This document shows positions 53,156 to 62,625 of a stretch of DNA of 64,000 bases, piece after piece. The notes beneath the pieces were generated by a model. The model saw only the letters and a list, made by a program, of their open reading frames with translations, was not told the DNA's origin and made no database searches. This DNA is from Woeseia sp034521225 (GTDB lineage: Bacteria > Pseudomonadota > Gammaproteobacteria > Steroidobacterales > Woeseiaceae). The first letter of the stretch is position 1, and every line of letters begins with the position of its first letter. The position numbers were made by a program, and so were the translations under genes. The stretch is taken from positions 28,311 through 92,310 of the forward strand of contig JAXHMR010000012.1 in assembly GCA_034521225.1 (NCBI GenBank), given 5' to 3'.

Positions 53156-55371
53156 AGCGGCGGGAATTTCTAAAGGTTGGGTCGGTTGCCGGCGGAGGCC
53201 TTCTGATCACGCTGACCCTGCCGCCCATGACAGCCGGGGCGCAAGCAGCAGCATCGCAATCCTCTTTTGCGATGAATATCTACCTCGCGATAGCGCGAGA
53301 CGACGTCGTGACAATTACCGCGCCGGTTCCTGAAATAGGCCAGGGAGTTCGCACCGCATTGCCGATGCTCGTTGCCGAGGAACTGGATATCGACTGGCGG
53401 CAAGTGCGGGTCGTGCAGGCGCCCGGATCCCAGGACTTTGAGGGCCGCAACCAGCGCGCCGCCGGCAGCAACAGTGTACGCGTGTATTGGGAGCCGATGC
53501 GGCGCGCGGGAGCGACGGCGGCCGACCTGCTTCGGCGTGCAGCGGCCGACACGTGGAATGTTGCAACGGCTGACTGCGAGGCCGCCCGGGGCCGTGTCAT
53601 GCACGCGCCAACCGGGCGAACGGCAAATTACGGGGCGCTCGCCGAAAAAGCTGCGTTGCTGACACCCGACCCGAATGTCTCGCTCAAGAGTCCTGATCGT
53701 TTCCGTCTGCTGGGGCAACGTGTGCGGAATGTCGACGCGGCAGACATAGTTTGCGGCGCCGTAACCTTCGGCGCGGACGTGCGCTTACCGGGCATGCTCA
53801 TTGCTTCGATCGAACGCTGCCCCGTCTATGGCGGTAGAGTGCTGCGCTTCGACGATGCGGCGGCGAAGTCGATCGCCGGTTACGTGCGGGCCGTGAAGGT
53901 GACATCCGTCGGAAACCCCGACCGACCGTACGTCAGGGAGGGCGTTGCCGCGATCGCCACGAACACGTGGGCTGCATTCGAGGCACGCAAACGGCTCGAC
54001 ATCGCCTGGGATGAAGGGTCGAACACCACCGAGAGTACCGCCCGGCTCCACGATGTCTGTAAGCAGGCTTTGCACGATCCAGGCGCGATCGTGCGCGTCG
54101 ATGGCGACGTCGCTGCCGCCATCGACGAGGCAGCCAAATCCGTGACGGCAACTTATCACGTACCTTTTATCGTACATACGCCGATGGAGACCATGAACTG
54201 CACGGCGGATGTGCGCGAGGATTCGGTGGAGATTCACGTGCCAACACAGATGCCGGCCATGACCCAGAGCGCGCTCGCGAGCCGCTTGTCGCTGCCTCTG
54301 GAAACCATCAAATTGTATCCGACACGCGTTGGCGGCGGCTTTGGGCGAAGGCTCAGCATCGACTTCGTGCTCGAAGCCGTGCAGCTCTCACAGGCGCTGC
54401 GGCAGCCCGTGCAGGTGACCTGGACGCGTGAAGACGAGATCGCGCAAGGCGATTTCCGCCCGTTCAGTTACCACCGCTTGCGCGGCGCAATAGACAGCGG
54501 GAAGAACGTTGTCGCCTGGGATCATCGCCAGGCCAGCACATCACGATACGCATTTCGCGAAGGCGAGGACCCCGCCGCGTCCGAGTTTATTCCCGACGAT
54601 GTACCGGCCGGCCTGATTCCGAACCTGCGGCTCGAATATGCGCTGGCGGAATCGAACCTGCCGCGAACGATCCTGCGGGCACCGGGACACGATGTGCTGG
54701 CGTTTGTCGTGCAGAGCTTTATCGATGAACTCGCGCATCTGGCCGAAGCCGATCCGTTGGAATTCCGCCTGCGGTTGCTCGACGCGGCTCGAGTCGATCC
54801 CGACCGGTCCGATCGCGACAACGCGTACATTGACATCGCACGGCTGCGGGGCGTTCTCGAGCGTGCTGCCGCGGAAGCATCGTGGGGCACCCCGCTGCCG
54901 GACGGGCGAGGTCGTGGCATCGCGTGCCACTACACGTTCGGTTCCTACGTAGCGCACGTTATAGAAATCACCGCAGATCCTCAAGGAAGGGTGGATCGAC
55001 ATCGCATTGAACGTGTCGTCAGTGCAGTCGATTGCGGCCAGGTGGTGAATCTTGCCGGTCTGGAAGCGCAGGTCGAGGGCGGTGTCATCGACGGATTGAG
55101 CGCCGCGCTGTACGGCGAAATTGAAGTGGAGAACGGCCGCGTCCTGCAGAACAATTTCGACAGTTACCGACTGTTGCGCTTTGACCAGGCACCTGACATT
55201 GAGGTGCACGTGGTGTCCGGTGGCCACGCTCCCACCGGCATGGGTGAACCGCCTTATCCGCCCGTGGCGCCGGCTCTAAGCAATGCAATTTTCGCGGCAA
55301 CCGGGTTGCGGCACCGCCGCCTGCCTCTGCTTGGTCAAACTGGATTGGGTCAAAGCGAAAGTAAGACATGA
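53152..55371 (+). CDS. Molybdopterin-binding subunit (IorB type), Tat-exported, 2
   Basis: 739 residues from GTG 53152. A Tat signal starts at residue 2 (KRREFLKVGSVAGGGLLITL). Motifs: APVPEIGQGVRTALPMLVAE, VRLPGMLIASIERCPVYGGR, VGGGFGRRLSIDFVLEAVQL, RTILRAPGHDVLAFVVQSFI, and GMGEPPYPPVAPALSNAIF with the catalytic Glu. The order and length fit the family. It ends 4 bases before an IS-B end. Divergent enough from copy 1 to act on a different substrate. Intact. Confidence 0.92.
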   Translation: MKRREFLKVGSVAGGGLLITLTLPPMTAGAQAAASQSSFAMNIYLAIARDDVVTITAPVPEIGQGVRTALPMLVAEELDIDWRQVRVVQAPGSQDFEGRNQRAAGSNSVRVYWEPMRRAGATAADLLRRAAADTWNVATADCEAARGRVMHAPTGRTANYGALAEKAALLTPDPNVSLKSPDRFRLLGQRVRNVDAADIVCGAVTFGADVRLPGMLIASIERCPVYGGRVLRFDDAAAKSIAGYVRAVKVTSVGNPDRPYVREGVAAIATNTWAAFEARKRLDIAWDEGSNTTESTARLHDVCKQALHDPGAIVRVDGDVAAAIDEAAKSVTATYHVPFIVHTPMETMNCTADVREDSVEIHVPTQMPAMTQSALASRLSLPLETIKLYPTRVGGGFGRRLSIDFVLEAVQLSQALRQPVQVTWTREDEIAQGDFRPFSYHRLRGAIDSGKNVVAWDHRQASTSRYAFREGEDPAASEFIPDDVPAGLIPNLRLEYALAESNLPRTILRAPGHDVLAFVVQSFIDELAHLAEADPLEFRLRLLDAARVDPDRSDRDNAYIDIARLRGVLERAAAEASWGTPLPDGRGRGIACHYTFGSYVAHVIEITADPQGRVDRHRIERVVSAVDCGQVVNLAGLEAQVEGGVIDGLSAALYGEIEVENGRVLQNNFDSYRLLRFDQAPDIEVHVVSGGHAPTGMGEPPYPPVAPALSNAIFAATGLRHRRLPLLGQTGLGQSESKT

Positions 55372-55375
55372 CCTC

Positions 55376-55455
55376 TCCGTTTACCGGTGGCAAGAGCGCT
55401 GTCGTGGTCTGTATCAGCTCCCGGTAGCGGCTTGAATACTAATTCGCACCCAACA
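55376..55455 (+). mobile_element. IS-B solo right end, repeat 2
   Basis: YRWQERCRGLYQLPVAA and stop, then TACTAATTCGCACCCAACAG. Direct repeat of 47251-47329, bracketing an 8-kb segment. Confidence 0.82.
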
Positions 55456-55536
55456 GGTCACCACGGCAATGACCAAAATGACAGAACGGCGCGAAACAGT
55501 CCGCGCCGTTTTGCCGTGTTGATGATACTTGCCGGT

Positions 55537-56169
55537 TCAGGCGCGCGCCCGAAGGTTCCCGACCGCGCTTTCGCCGGTATAGCCCTGCCGCGCCAGCACC
55601 CGGTAAGTGCTGCGTAGCGCGCCGCGGTCGCTGTAGCAGCCGCGCAGATGGCGGCTGCCGCTCTCGGCCACATAGCCTTCGCGTCCATGCACGATCCTGT
55701 GGTTGTCGAAGACCACGCAATTGCCCGCCTCCGAGCGGAAGCGCATCAGGAACCTGTCCTCCTGCATCATGCGGATGAACTTGAGGAAGGCCGGGTAGTA
55801 GCTGTCGAGCAGGTCTTGCGGCAGGTCCATGTTGTCCTGCAGGTGCTGGGAAATCGTAACGCCTGTCACGTTTCCGTCAAGATCGGTCTCGATGACCCGT
55901 TGATGCGCCCGGTAATCCCAGTTCTCATGCCGGTAGAAGAACGGGATGTAGTGGCTGGACAAGAGGTCGAATGCCTCGCCATCGACCACGGCCGAGGTAG
56001 CGCGTGGCGGTGTCGACAATGCCGAAGAGTCGAACACCCGCTCCCGCGTTTGCCGATCGATGCAGGACACACAGGCATCGCGCAGCCAGTAATAGTTGAA
56101 ATAGGCTTGACCACCGGGCAGTCCGACAACCATGCCTTTGTCGCGGAATTCGAGAGTGACGTCGCTCAT
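55537..56169 (-). pseudogene. Gamma-butyrobetaine hydroxylase/TauD-like dioxygenase with internal deletion
   Basis: Read from ATG 56169. The N-terminal DUF971-like part (QAYFNYYWLRDACVSCIDRQ) and the C-terminal 2-oxoglutarate part (GNCVVFDNHRIVHGREGYVA, GSRHLRGCYSDRG with the distal His and Arg) are both present. They are joined after TPPRATSAVVDGEAFDLLSS, so the segment with the HxD iron motif and about 130 residues are absent although the frame is open. The 210-residue product cannot bind iron in the normal way. A clean in-frame deletion or a recombination event is likely. Last gene of a three-gene minus-strand set. Confidence 0.78.
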
Positions 56170-56203
56170 CGGTGGATCATCCTTTCGGCAAATTTGATGT
56201 GTC

Positions 56204-56965
56204 TCAGGTGGCGTAGGGGTCGGCCTCTGCATCGAGGATGGCGCGAATTTCGCGCAGGTGGGCGTTGGCCTGACCGGGATAGTCTTCGAGTTCCCGCGCC
56301 GTCTTTTCCGCGATCTCGTCAGAGAGCCGCCGCAGGGGCAGCCCGGTCTGGAGCGCGCGCAGATAGGTTTCCGACGCGCGTTCGAAGTAGTAGAGCCGGT
56401 TGAACGCATCCGCGACGCCGCTGCCGATGACCAGAAGACCGTGGTTGCCCATCACCATGACCTTCTTTTTCGGGTCGGACAGCAATCCGGCGCAGCGTTT
56501 GCCCTCCTCCTCGAAGGCCAGGCCGCCGAACCCCGTATCCACGACATGACGGTTGTGGAATGTCGCGGTGTTCTGGTCGATCGGTGGCAGCGTGCTGTCA
56601 GCGAGGCACGCCAGCACCGTGGACCAGATCGAATGGGTGTGCATCACGCAGCGCGCGTGCGGACAGAGGCGGTGAATCGCCCCGTGCAAGCCCCATGCGG
56701 TCGGATCGAGCGCGTCAGGCCTGTCGAGCGTGTCCGGGTCTTCTGCATCGAGGAGCAACAGATCCGAGGCACGGATGCGCGAGAAATGCATCTGGTTGGG
56801 ATTGATCAGGAACCGGGTGCCGGTGTCATTCACCGCGAGGCTGAAATGGTTGGCGACCGCCTCGTGCATCCCCAGCCGCGCGGTCCAGCGAAACGCGGCG
56901 GCGAGGTCGGCGCACTCCTGCATGAAGCGCGTGTCGGAATCGGCAAGTGGGGCAAGGTCTTCCAT
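56204..56965 (-). CDS. Class II aldolase/adducin-family protein
   Basis: 253 residues from ATG 56965. The family's zinc ligands are present: CVMHTHSIWSTVLACLAD (H-T-H) and VMGNHGLLVIGSG (third His), with the substrate-binding WTARLGMHEAVANHFSLAVN near the start. Enzymes of this family cleave or decarboxylate sugar phosphates or hydroxyketo acids. It sits 4 bases after a broken dehydrogenase and 34 bases before the dioxygenase fragment. The only intact member of the set. Confidence 0.86.
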   Translation of the reverse strand: MEDLAPLADSDTRFMQECADLAAAFRWTARLGMHEAVANHFSLAVNDTGTRFLINPNQMHFSRIRASDLLLLDAEDPDTLDRPDALDPTAWGLHGAIHRLCPHARCVMHTHSIWSTVLACLADSTLPPIDQNTATFHNRHVVDTGFGGLAFEEEGKRCAGLLSDPKKKVMVMGNHGLLVIGSGVADAFNRLYYFERASETYLRALQTGLPLRRLSDEIAEKTARELEDYPGQANAHLREIRAILDAEADPYAT

Positions 56966-56969
56966 CGGC

Positions 56970-57938
56970 TCACTCCGCGGCAAGGGGTTTCGAACGACCG
57001 GTGGGGAAAACCTCGTAGCCGGGCTCCTCGGGCTCGTCATCGACCAGTTCGGCGGGAAAGCCCGGTGCCTGGATGCTGAGGCCGGTCGCATCCTCCAGCC
57101 TGTGGATGATGTTGGGCGACAACTCGCGCTCGCCGTAGCGGGCGATGCCGTCATCGAATATGCTGACCAGCAGCGGGCCGATCTCCAGCGGAACGTTCGC
57201 CGCCTCGGCGATCTCTTTGGAACCGGCCGATCTCCTTTTCACCAGATCCATGGTGAAGGAAACATCGCGCGAGCCATTCGGGATCAACTGGCTTTCGGTT
57301 TCATGCACGGAGGAGGTGCCGAAGAAATCTTCATCGCCTCGTAGGTGGTGTTGAGATCCATGCCGGCGGCCTTCATCGTCACCAGCGCCTCGCAGCAGGA
57401 CAAGAGGTTCGCCGTCGCGAGATAATTGGTCATCACCTTCAAGATCGACGCGGTGCCGATCTCACCCGTGTGCAGAACCCGACGGCCCAGGGCCGTCAAT
57501 GTCGGCAGCATGCGCTCGAACGTTGCGCGATCGCAGCCCCCAAAGATCGAGATACTACCGGTATCCGCCCGGTGACACCACCCGATACCGGACATTCGAT
57601 GGCCGACCCGCCCGGCGCCTCGACAACCGATGAAAGGCGTTTCATCTCGTCTGCATCGGTGGTCGATATCTCGAGCCAGATCTTGGTCCCATCCATCGCT
57701 GGCAGCATCTTTTCCACAACCGCAGCAGAGGCCACCGGCGACGGCAGGCAGGTGATAACCGCATCACAGACCTGCATCAAAGCAAGTGGCCCATCAACAA
57801 TTTTCGGCCCCTCTTTCGACGAACTCCGCGACAATACTGCGGTTCAAATCATGAACCGTGAGGTCAAACCCGTTGCGTAGCAAGCTACCCGCGAGCTTGC
57901 CGCCGACATTGCCCAATCCGGATAAATCCGATATTCAT
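56970..57938 (-). pseudogene. 3-hydroxyisobutyrate dehydrogenase-like NAD enzyme, frameshifted
   Basis: Read from ATG 57938. MNIGFI, then after a one-base fault GLGNVGGKLAGSLLRNGFDL (NAD-binding Rossmann motif), VCDAVITCLPSPVASAAVVE, WLEISTTDADEMKRL, CPVSGGVTG (substrate loop), the helix ILKVMTNYLATANLLSCCEA with the catalytic Lys/Asn region, and SRDVSFTMDLVKR. At least four indels break it (near 57920, 57830, 57550 and 57300). It ends 4 bases from the aldolase. The pair resembles sugar-acid or hydroxyacid degradation operons. Confidence 0.82.
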
Positions 57939-58416
57939 TTTTTACGTGCCTTGCGCGTTGTGATTCCTGACTTTGCTTGCAGGATGGCGCGGTTTTTTCC
58001 GTTGGTAAAACAATGGCATTGCACCCTGCGGGTTCAGTTCAATTGACAGATTTGCCAGAGTTCAGACTGATGTAATGATCCACTCGCATTGGTGCGTTGA
58101 GTCGTGGCGGATAGCGTCTCACGGCGTGGTGTAAAAACGCCGACCTTCGGAAAGGCCCAAGTTCTGATCAGGACGCACGGCGGGCAACCTGAAATTTGGA
58201 TTATTGTTCACGCGCGCAAGGGTTTCAAGGCTCAGCCTTCTCCAGACTCACTTCATATTGGACAAGGCTCCCCTTGAACAGAACACCCTGCGTTGTGCTA
58301 TCGTCTTTCATCTGAAGGCCTTTTTTGTAAGGCCTTCTTTCTTTTACTGTGACGAATTATTCAGGTTAATGCTGTCAAGATTTCCAAGAACCGGATCTGG
58401 GAGCGAGGTCTATATC
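57939..58416. other. Intergenic region before the cysteine desulfurase-like gene
   Basis: About 480 bases, no gene recognised. It contains several GC-rich inverted stretches around 58110-58190 and a terminator-like hairpin at 58314-58345. A structured leader is possible, but I could not match it to a known riboswitch. Confidence 0.4.
58314..58345 (+). terminator. Hairpin with T-run upstream of the cysteine desulfurase-like gene
   Basis: GAAGGCC, a 10-base loop, GGCCTTC, then TTTCTTTT. The stem is 7 perfect pairs. It lies about 70 bases before the start at 58417 on the same strand, so it may end an upstream transcript or attenuate this gene. Confidence 0.6.
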
Positions 58417-59705
58417 ATGCCTTTTGACGTTCAACTTGCGCGGCGCGCGTTTCCGTCGCTTTCCTTGGTCGACAACGGCAAGCGTCGAATTTATTTCGAT
58501 AATCCGGGAGGTACCCAAGTGCCGCAGCCGGTTGTTGACGCGATAACAACGTGTATGCTCGAGGCAAACGCAAACCTCGGCGCAAAGTTCTTAACGTCGC
58601 AAAACGCAGGTCGCGTCGTGGATGAAGCGCGTCTAGCAATGGCAGATCTGCTGAATGCACCGTCGCCGAACGAAATAGTGTTCGGTCAGAGCACTGACGA
58701 CAATTACGATGCACCTGTCGCGCTCAATTGGTCTGCACCTATCACCCGGTGAGCGAAATCATCTTGACCCGTACTGGAGCATGATGCAAATGTTACGCCG
58801 TGGACATTAATGGCCCGTGACCATGATCTAAAAATTCGCTGGCTGCCATTCAACTTGCAATCCTATCGAATTTGACCTGGCGGAATTTGAAAGTCTATTA
58901 ACGGAAAAAACTCGACTTGTCTGTATCAACGGTGCCAGCAACCTCACGGGCACACTAAACGACGTCAAGTCAATGTGCGCACTATCGAAAACGCTGGCGC
59001 ATGGTCATACATTGACGCAGTTCAGTTCGTACCGCATGTGTCGACAGATGTCCAAGAGATAGATTGCGATTTCCTCGTTTGCTCGGCATACAAGTTCTTC
59101 GGCCCGCACCAGAGCGTTCTATATGGTCGCGGTGATGTCATGCGCAAACTCGAACCGTACAAGCTACGAGCTGTAGCCGACGAAATGCCGGAGTCGTGGG
59201 AGACAGGCACGCAGAATCACGAGGCTCTCGCGGGCTTAACCTGCAGCAGTGGATTACATTGCGGGTATTGGCGATGATATGGCGCAAGACTTTCACAAGG
59301 AGTTCCCGCATTTCGAGGGGCGCCGCAAAGCTATTCACGCTGCTATGCGATGCTTCTCCAATTATGAAATGCGTCTCGCAAAACGCTTGATTGATGGATT
59401 GCAGCAACTGCCCGGCGTCAAGATCCACGGAGTTTCTGATCCAGCGGCAATGAGTCGGCGTGTGCCGACCGTCTCATTCACTGTCTACAATGATTCCCCA
59501 AACGTATTGCCGACGCACTGCGCGGACGAAAATATATTCGTCTGGAGCGGTGACTACTACGCGATAGATATCGCTGCAGACCTCGGTATTCTGGACTCGG
59601 GCGGTGCCGTTCGCATGCGGTCTGGTCCACTATAACACCATGCAAGAAATTGAAGAATGCCTCCTTGCACTTGAGAGTATTCTGTCGCAAGGCAACGCAG
59701 CTTAA
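58417..59705 (+). pseudogene. Cysteine desulfurase-like class V aminotransferase (VC1184 type), frameshifted
   Basis: It begins MPFDVQLARRAFPSLSLVDN, then RRIYFDNPGGTQVPQPVVDA, the typical start of this subfamily. Frames change near 58730, 58860, 58975 and 59260. Conserved pieces appear in order: CINGASNLTGT, VDAVQFVPHVSTDV-like, CDFLVCSAYKFFGPHQSVLY (pyridoxal phosphate Lys region), GDYYAIDIAADLGI. The C-terminus, HYNTMQEIEECLLALESILS, ends at 59705. No continuous reading exists, so it is non-functional as read. Confidence 0.85.
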
Positions 59706-59814
59706 TATTTCGAATCGCTTGCGTCCGTTTGAAATCCGATAAATTAAATTGGTTAATGACCACGCCATTTTCGAAACTGTATGCCGCAGAGAGATGGCCG
59801 ATTTTTATTGAGAT

Positions 59815-60030
59815 TTTCTTCAAACTGGGTGACCGAAAAGACCTGTAATAAAGTGTAGAGCGAGGCTTCCAGGTTGAGTCGCCTCCTGACGATGGCGGCC
59901 AGCAGGTATGTTCACATGACGGTCCAGATTTGTGCCTTCACCGCAGTCTCTGAGTTGCCATAAGACATCTTGATGTGTAGATGCTGCTTGATCCATTTAA
60001 AATACAGTGTCGACTAGGTCGATTTCATGG
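59815..60030 (-). mobile_element. IS4-family transposase C-terminal fragment
   Basis: On the minus strand, FKWIKQHLHIKMSYGNSETA, VKAQIWTVM, then a stop and TYLLAAIVRRRLNLEASLYT, the well-known C-terminal block of IS4-type transposases. Neither the catalytic core nor the ends are present. Confidence 0.75.
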
Positions 60031-60128
60031 AAACCTGGGGAATCGTTGAACGACTGGCGGCGAAGCCTGGGCGGTATCCCGCCTGATCATATTGTCGACG
60101 CAGGAAGAAGACGTGGGGAAACTGATTT

Positions 60129-62578
60129 ATGGCCGAACTCCAAAAGAGCGCGAACGTTGTCGTTATCGGCGGTGGCGTCATTGGCTGCTCAATCGCCTAT
60201 CACCTTGCTAAGCTAGGTATATCCGACGTGGTGTTGCTTGAGCGCCAGCAATTGACCTGCGGCACCACCTGGCACGCAGCAGGACTCGTAGGTCAGTTGC
60301 GCTCTTCGATTAACATGACAAAGCTCGCCAAGTATACAAGTGAGCTCTATCGCGGGTTGGAATACGAGACTGGCCAGGCCACCGGATATCGGCAAAGTGG
60401 TTCAATTTCTATCGCGTCCACAGCCGAGCGTTTCGAGGAATTTAAGCGCGCCGCTTCGATGGCAAAAGTATTCGACCTTGAAGTGAATGTCATGTCAGTC
60501 AGCGAAATAGCGGAAAACTATCCGCTCATTCACACTGATGACTTGTATGGGGGAATCCATATTCCGTCCGACGGATACGCAAATGCCATAGACATCACAC
60601 AGGCGCTCGCGAAGGGTGCGCGAAACTTCGGTGCGCAAATTATCCAGGATACAAAGGTCTTGCGCATACTGCACGATGGCAAAAAGGTTACCGGCGTCAA
60701 CACGCCGAAGGGCGATATCAAGGCACAGCACGTGGTCATTTGCGGTGGTATGTGGTCTGGGATCTGGCCGCTTCTATCGGTGTCAATGTACCATTACACG
60801 CCTGCGAACATTATTACGTGCTATTCGAGGGTGTTGAAGGTTTGCACTCGAATTTACCGGTACTACGCGATTACGATTTCTGCACCTATCATAAGTATGA
60901 TGCCGGCAAATTGCTGTCGGTGCGTTTGAGCCGACGGCAAGACCATGGGGTACGGACGGCATTGCTGAAGACTTTTGTTTCGACGAGATTGCGGCGATTT
61001 CGATCACTTCGAACCGATACTTCACGATGCAATGGTGAGGTTGCCGGCCTTGCAGATTGCGGGCATCCAAAAGTTTTTCTGCGGCCCCGAAAGTTTCACG
61101 CCAGACGTACGGTACCATATCGGCAAGGCACCGGAAATAGAAAATTGCTGGGTTTCCGCTGGCCTCAACTCAATCGGACTGCAGTCGGCTGGCGGTATAG
61201 GAAAGGCTATGGCTGAGTGGATAAAGAACGGCTACGCACCGATGGACCTCTGGGAAGTCGACGTCAGGCGGAACATGCCATTTCAGGGTAATCGAAAGTA
61301 CCTTCGAGAGCGAGTCAGCGAGAGTTTGGGGCTGCTGTATGCGACGCACTTTCCATTTCGGCAATACGAAACGGCGCGGGGTGCACGTAGGTCGGCCATT
61401 CACGATCGGGTCCTCGCCGCAGGTGCTTGTCACGGCGAAGCATTCGGATGGGAGCGCCCCAATTGGTATGCTCCCGCAGGTGTTGAAGCGAAGTACGAAT
61501 ACAGCTTCAGTAGGCCAAACTGGTTCGAATACTCCGCAATCGAGCATCGCGCCGTTCGCGAAGGCGTAGCACTTTTCGATCAATCCTCATTTGCAAAGTT
61601 TCGGCTCGAGGGCCCGGATGCCATGGTAGTGCTGAACTCTGTGTGTGCCAACGACATCGATGTCAGGCCGGGACGGTTGGTTTACACGCAGTGGCTAAAT
61701 GACAGAGGCGGCATTGAAGCGGATTTAACCATCACTCGATTAAGCAACGATGTGTCTTGGTGATTACGTCGGGTGCAACTGAGACGCGGGATTTCTACTG
61801 GCTGAAACAGCATATTCCATCAAATGCGAATTGTATTCTGACCAACGTTACATCTGGAATGGGCGTTCTCTCCATTATGGGTCCGCTGGCACGTGACTTG
61901 TTGCAATCATTGACCTCGGCCGACATGAGCAATAAGGCCTTTCCGTTTGCGACCAGTCGAGAGATCGAACTCGGATACGCAGTTAGTACGCTGCATCGCG
62001 AATTACCTTTGTCGGGGAACTTGGCTGGGAATTATATGTTCCTACAGAATTTATGGTCGGCGTTTACGATGAAATCGTTGCGGCCGGTAAATCCTTTGGG
62101 CTTAAACACGCCGGTTATCACGCCTTAAATTCTCTGCGCATCGAAAAAGGCTATCGACATTGGAGCCATGACATTACCGACGAGGACACGCCATTGGAAG
62201 CCGGCTTGGGATTTGCGGTTAAATTCGCCAAACCTGGTGGCTTCATTGGACATGAGGCTCTTCTTCGGCAGAAACAAGTCGGTATAACGCGACGCTTGCT
62301 TCAGTTCAGGCTAACGGATCCACTCCCGCTTTTGTACCACAATGAGCCGATTTGGCGGGATAACGAAATTGTTGGCTTTGTTACCTCTGGTGCGTATGGG
62401 CATACCCTCGGTGGTTCCATTGGACTCGGATACGCATCGCCATCGAGTCCGGCACCGTACTGAATGCTGCGCTTGATGGTGACTTCGAAATAGAAGTGAG
62501 CTGGCGCGAGTTCAGCGAGGCCTGCCTGCGGATGTCATTTTTACGATCCGACGAACGAGCGAATACGGTGTTAACCTA
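60129..62578 (+). pseudogene. Sarcosine/dimethylglycine dehydrogenase-like protein (FAD plus GcvT domains), frameshifted
   Basis: N-terminal FAD domain: NVVVIGGGVIGCSIAYHLAK, TCGTTWHAAGLVGQLRSS, then GYRQSGSISIAST. Later, in other frames, FFCGPESFTPDVRYHIGKAP and WVSAGLNSIGLQSAGGIGKA, the flavin-contact end, then folate-binding GcvT: FRLEGPDAMVVLNSVCANDI, MGVLSIMGPLARDLLQSLTS, AGYHALNSLRIEKGYRHWSH and SGAYGHTLGGSIGLGYA. Frameshifts near 60740, 60925, 61020, 61760, 62000 and 62445 break it. Full-length relatives, about 810 residues, demethylate sarcosine, dimethylglycine or similar N-methyl compounds. Confidence 0.85.
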
Positions 62579-62625
62579 ACGTGTCTTCCTAAGCTCCAAA
62601 TAAACTACAGCCGAACGATCGCGCG

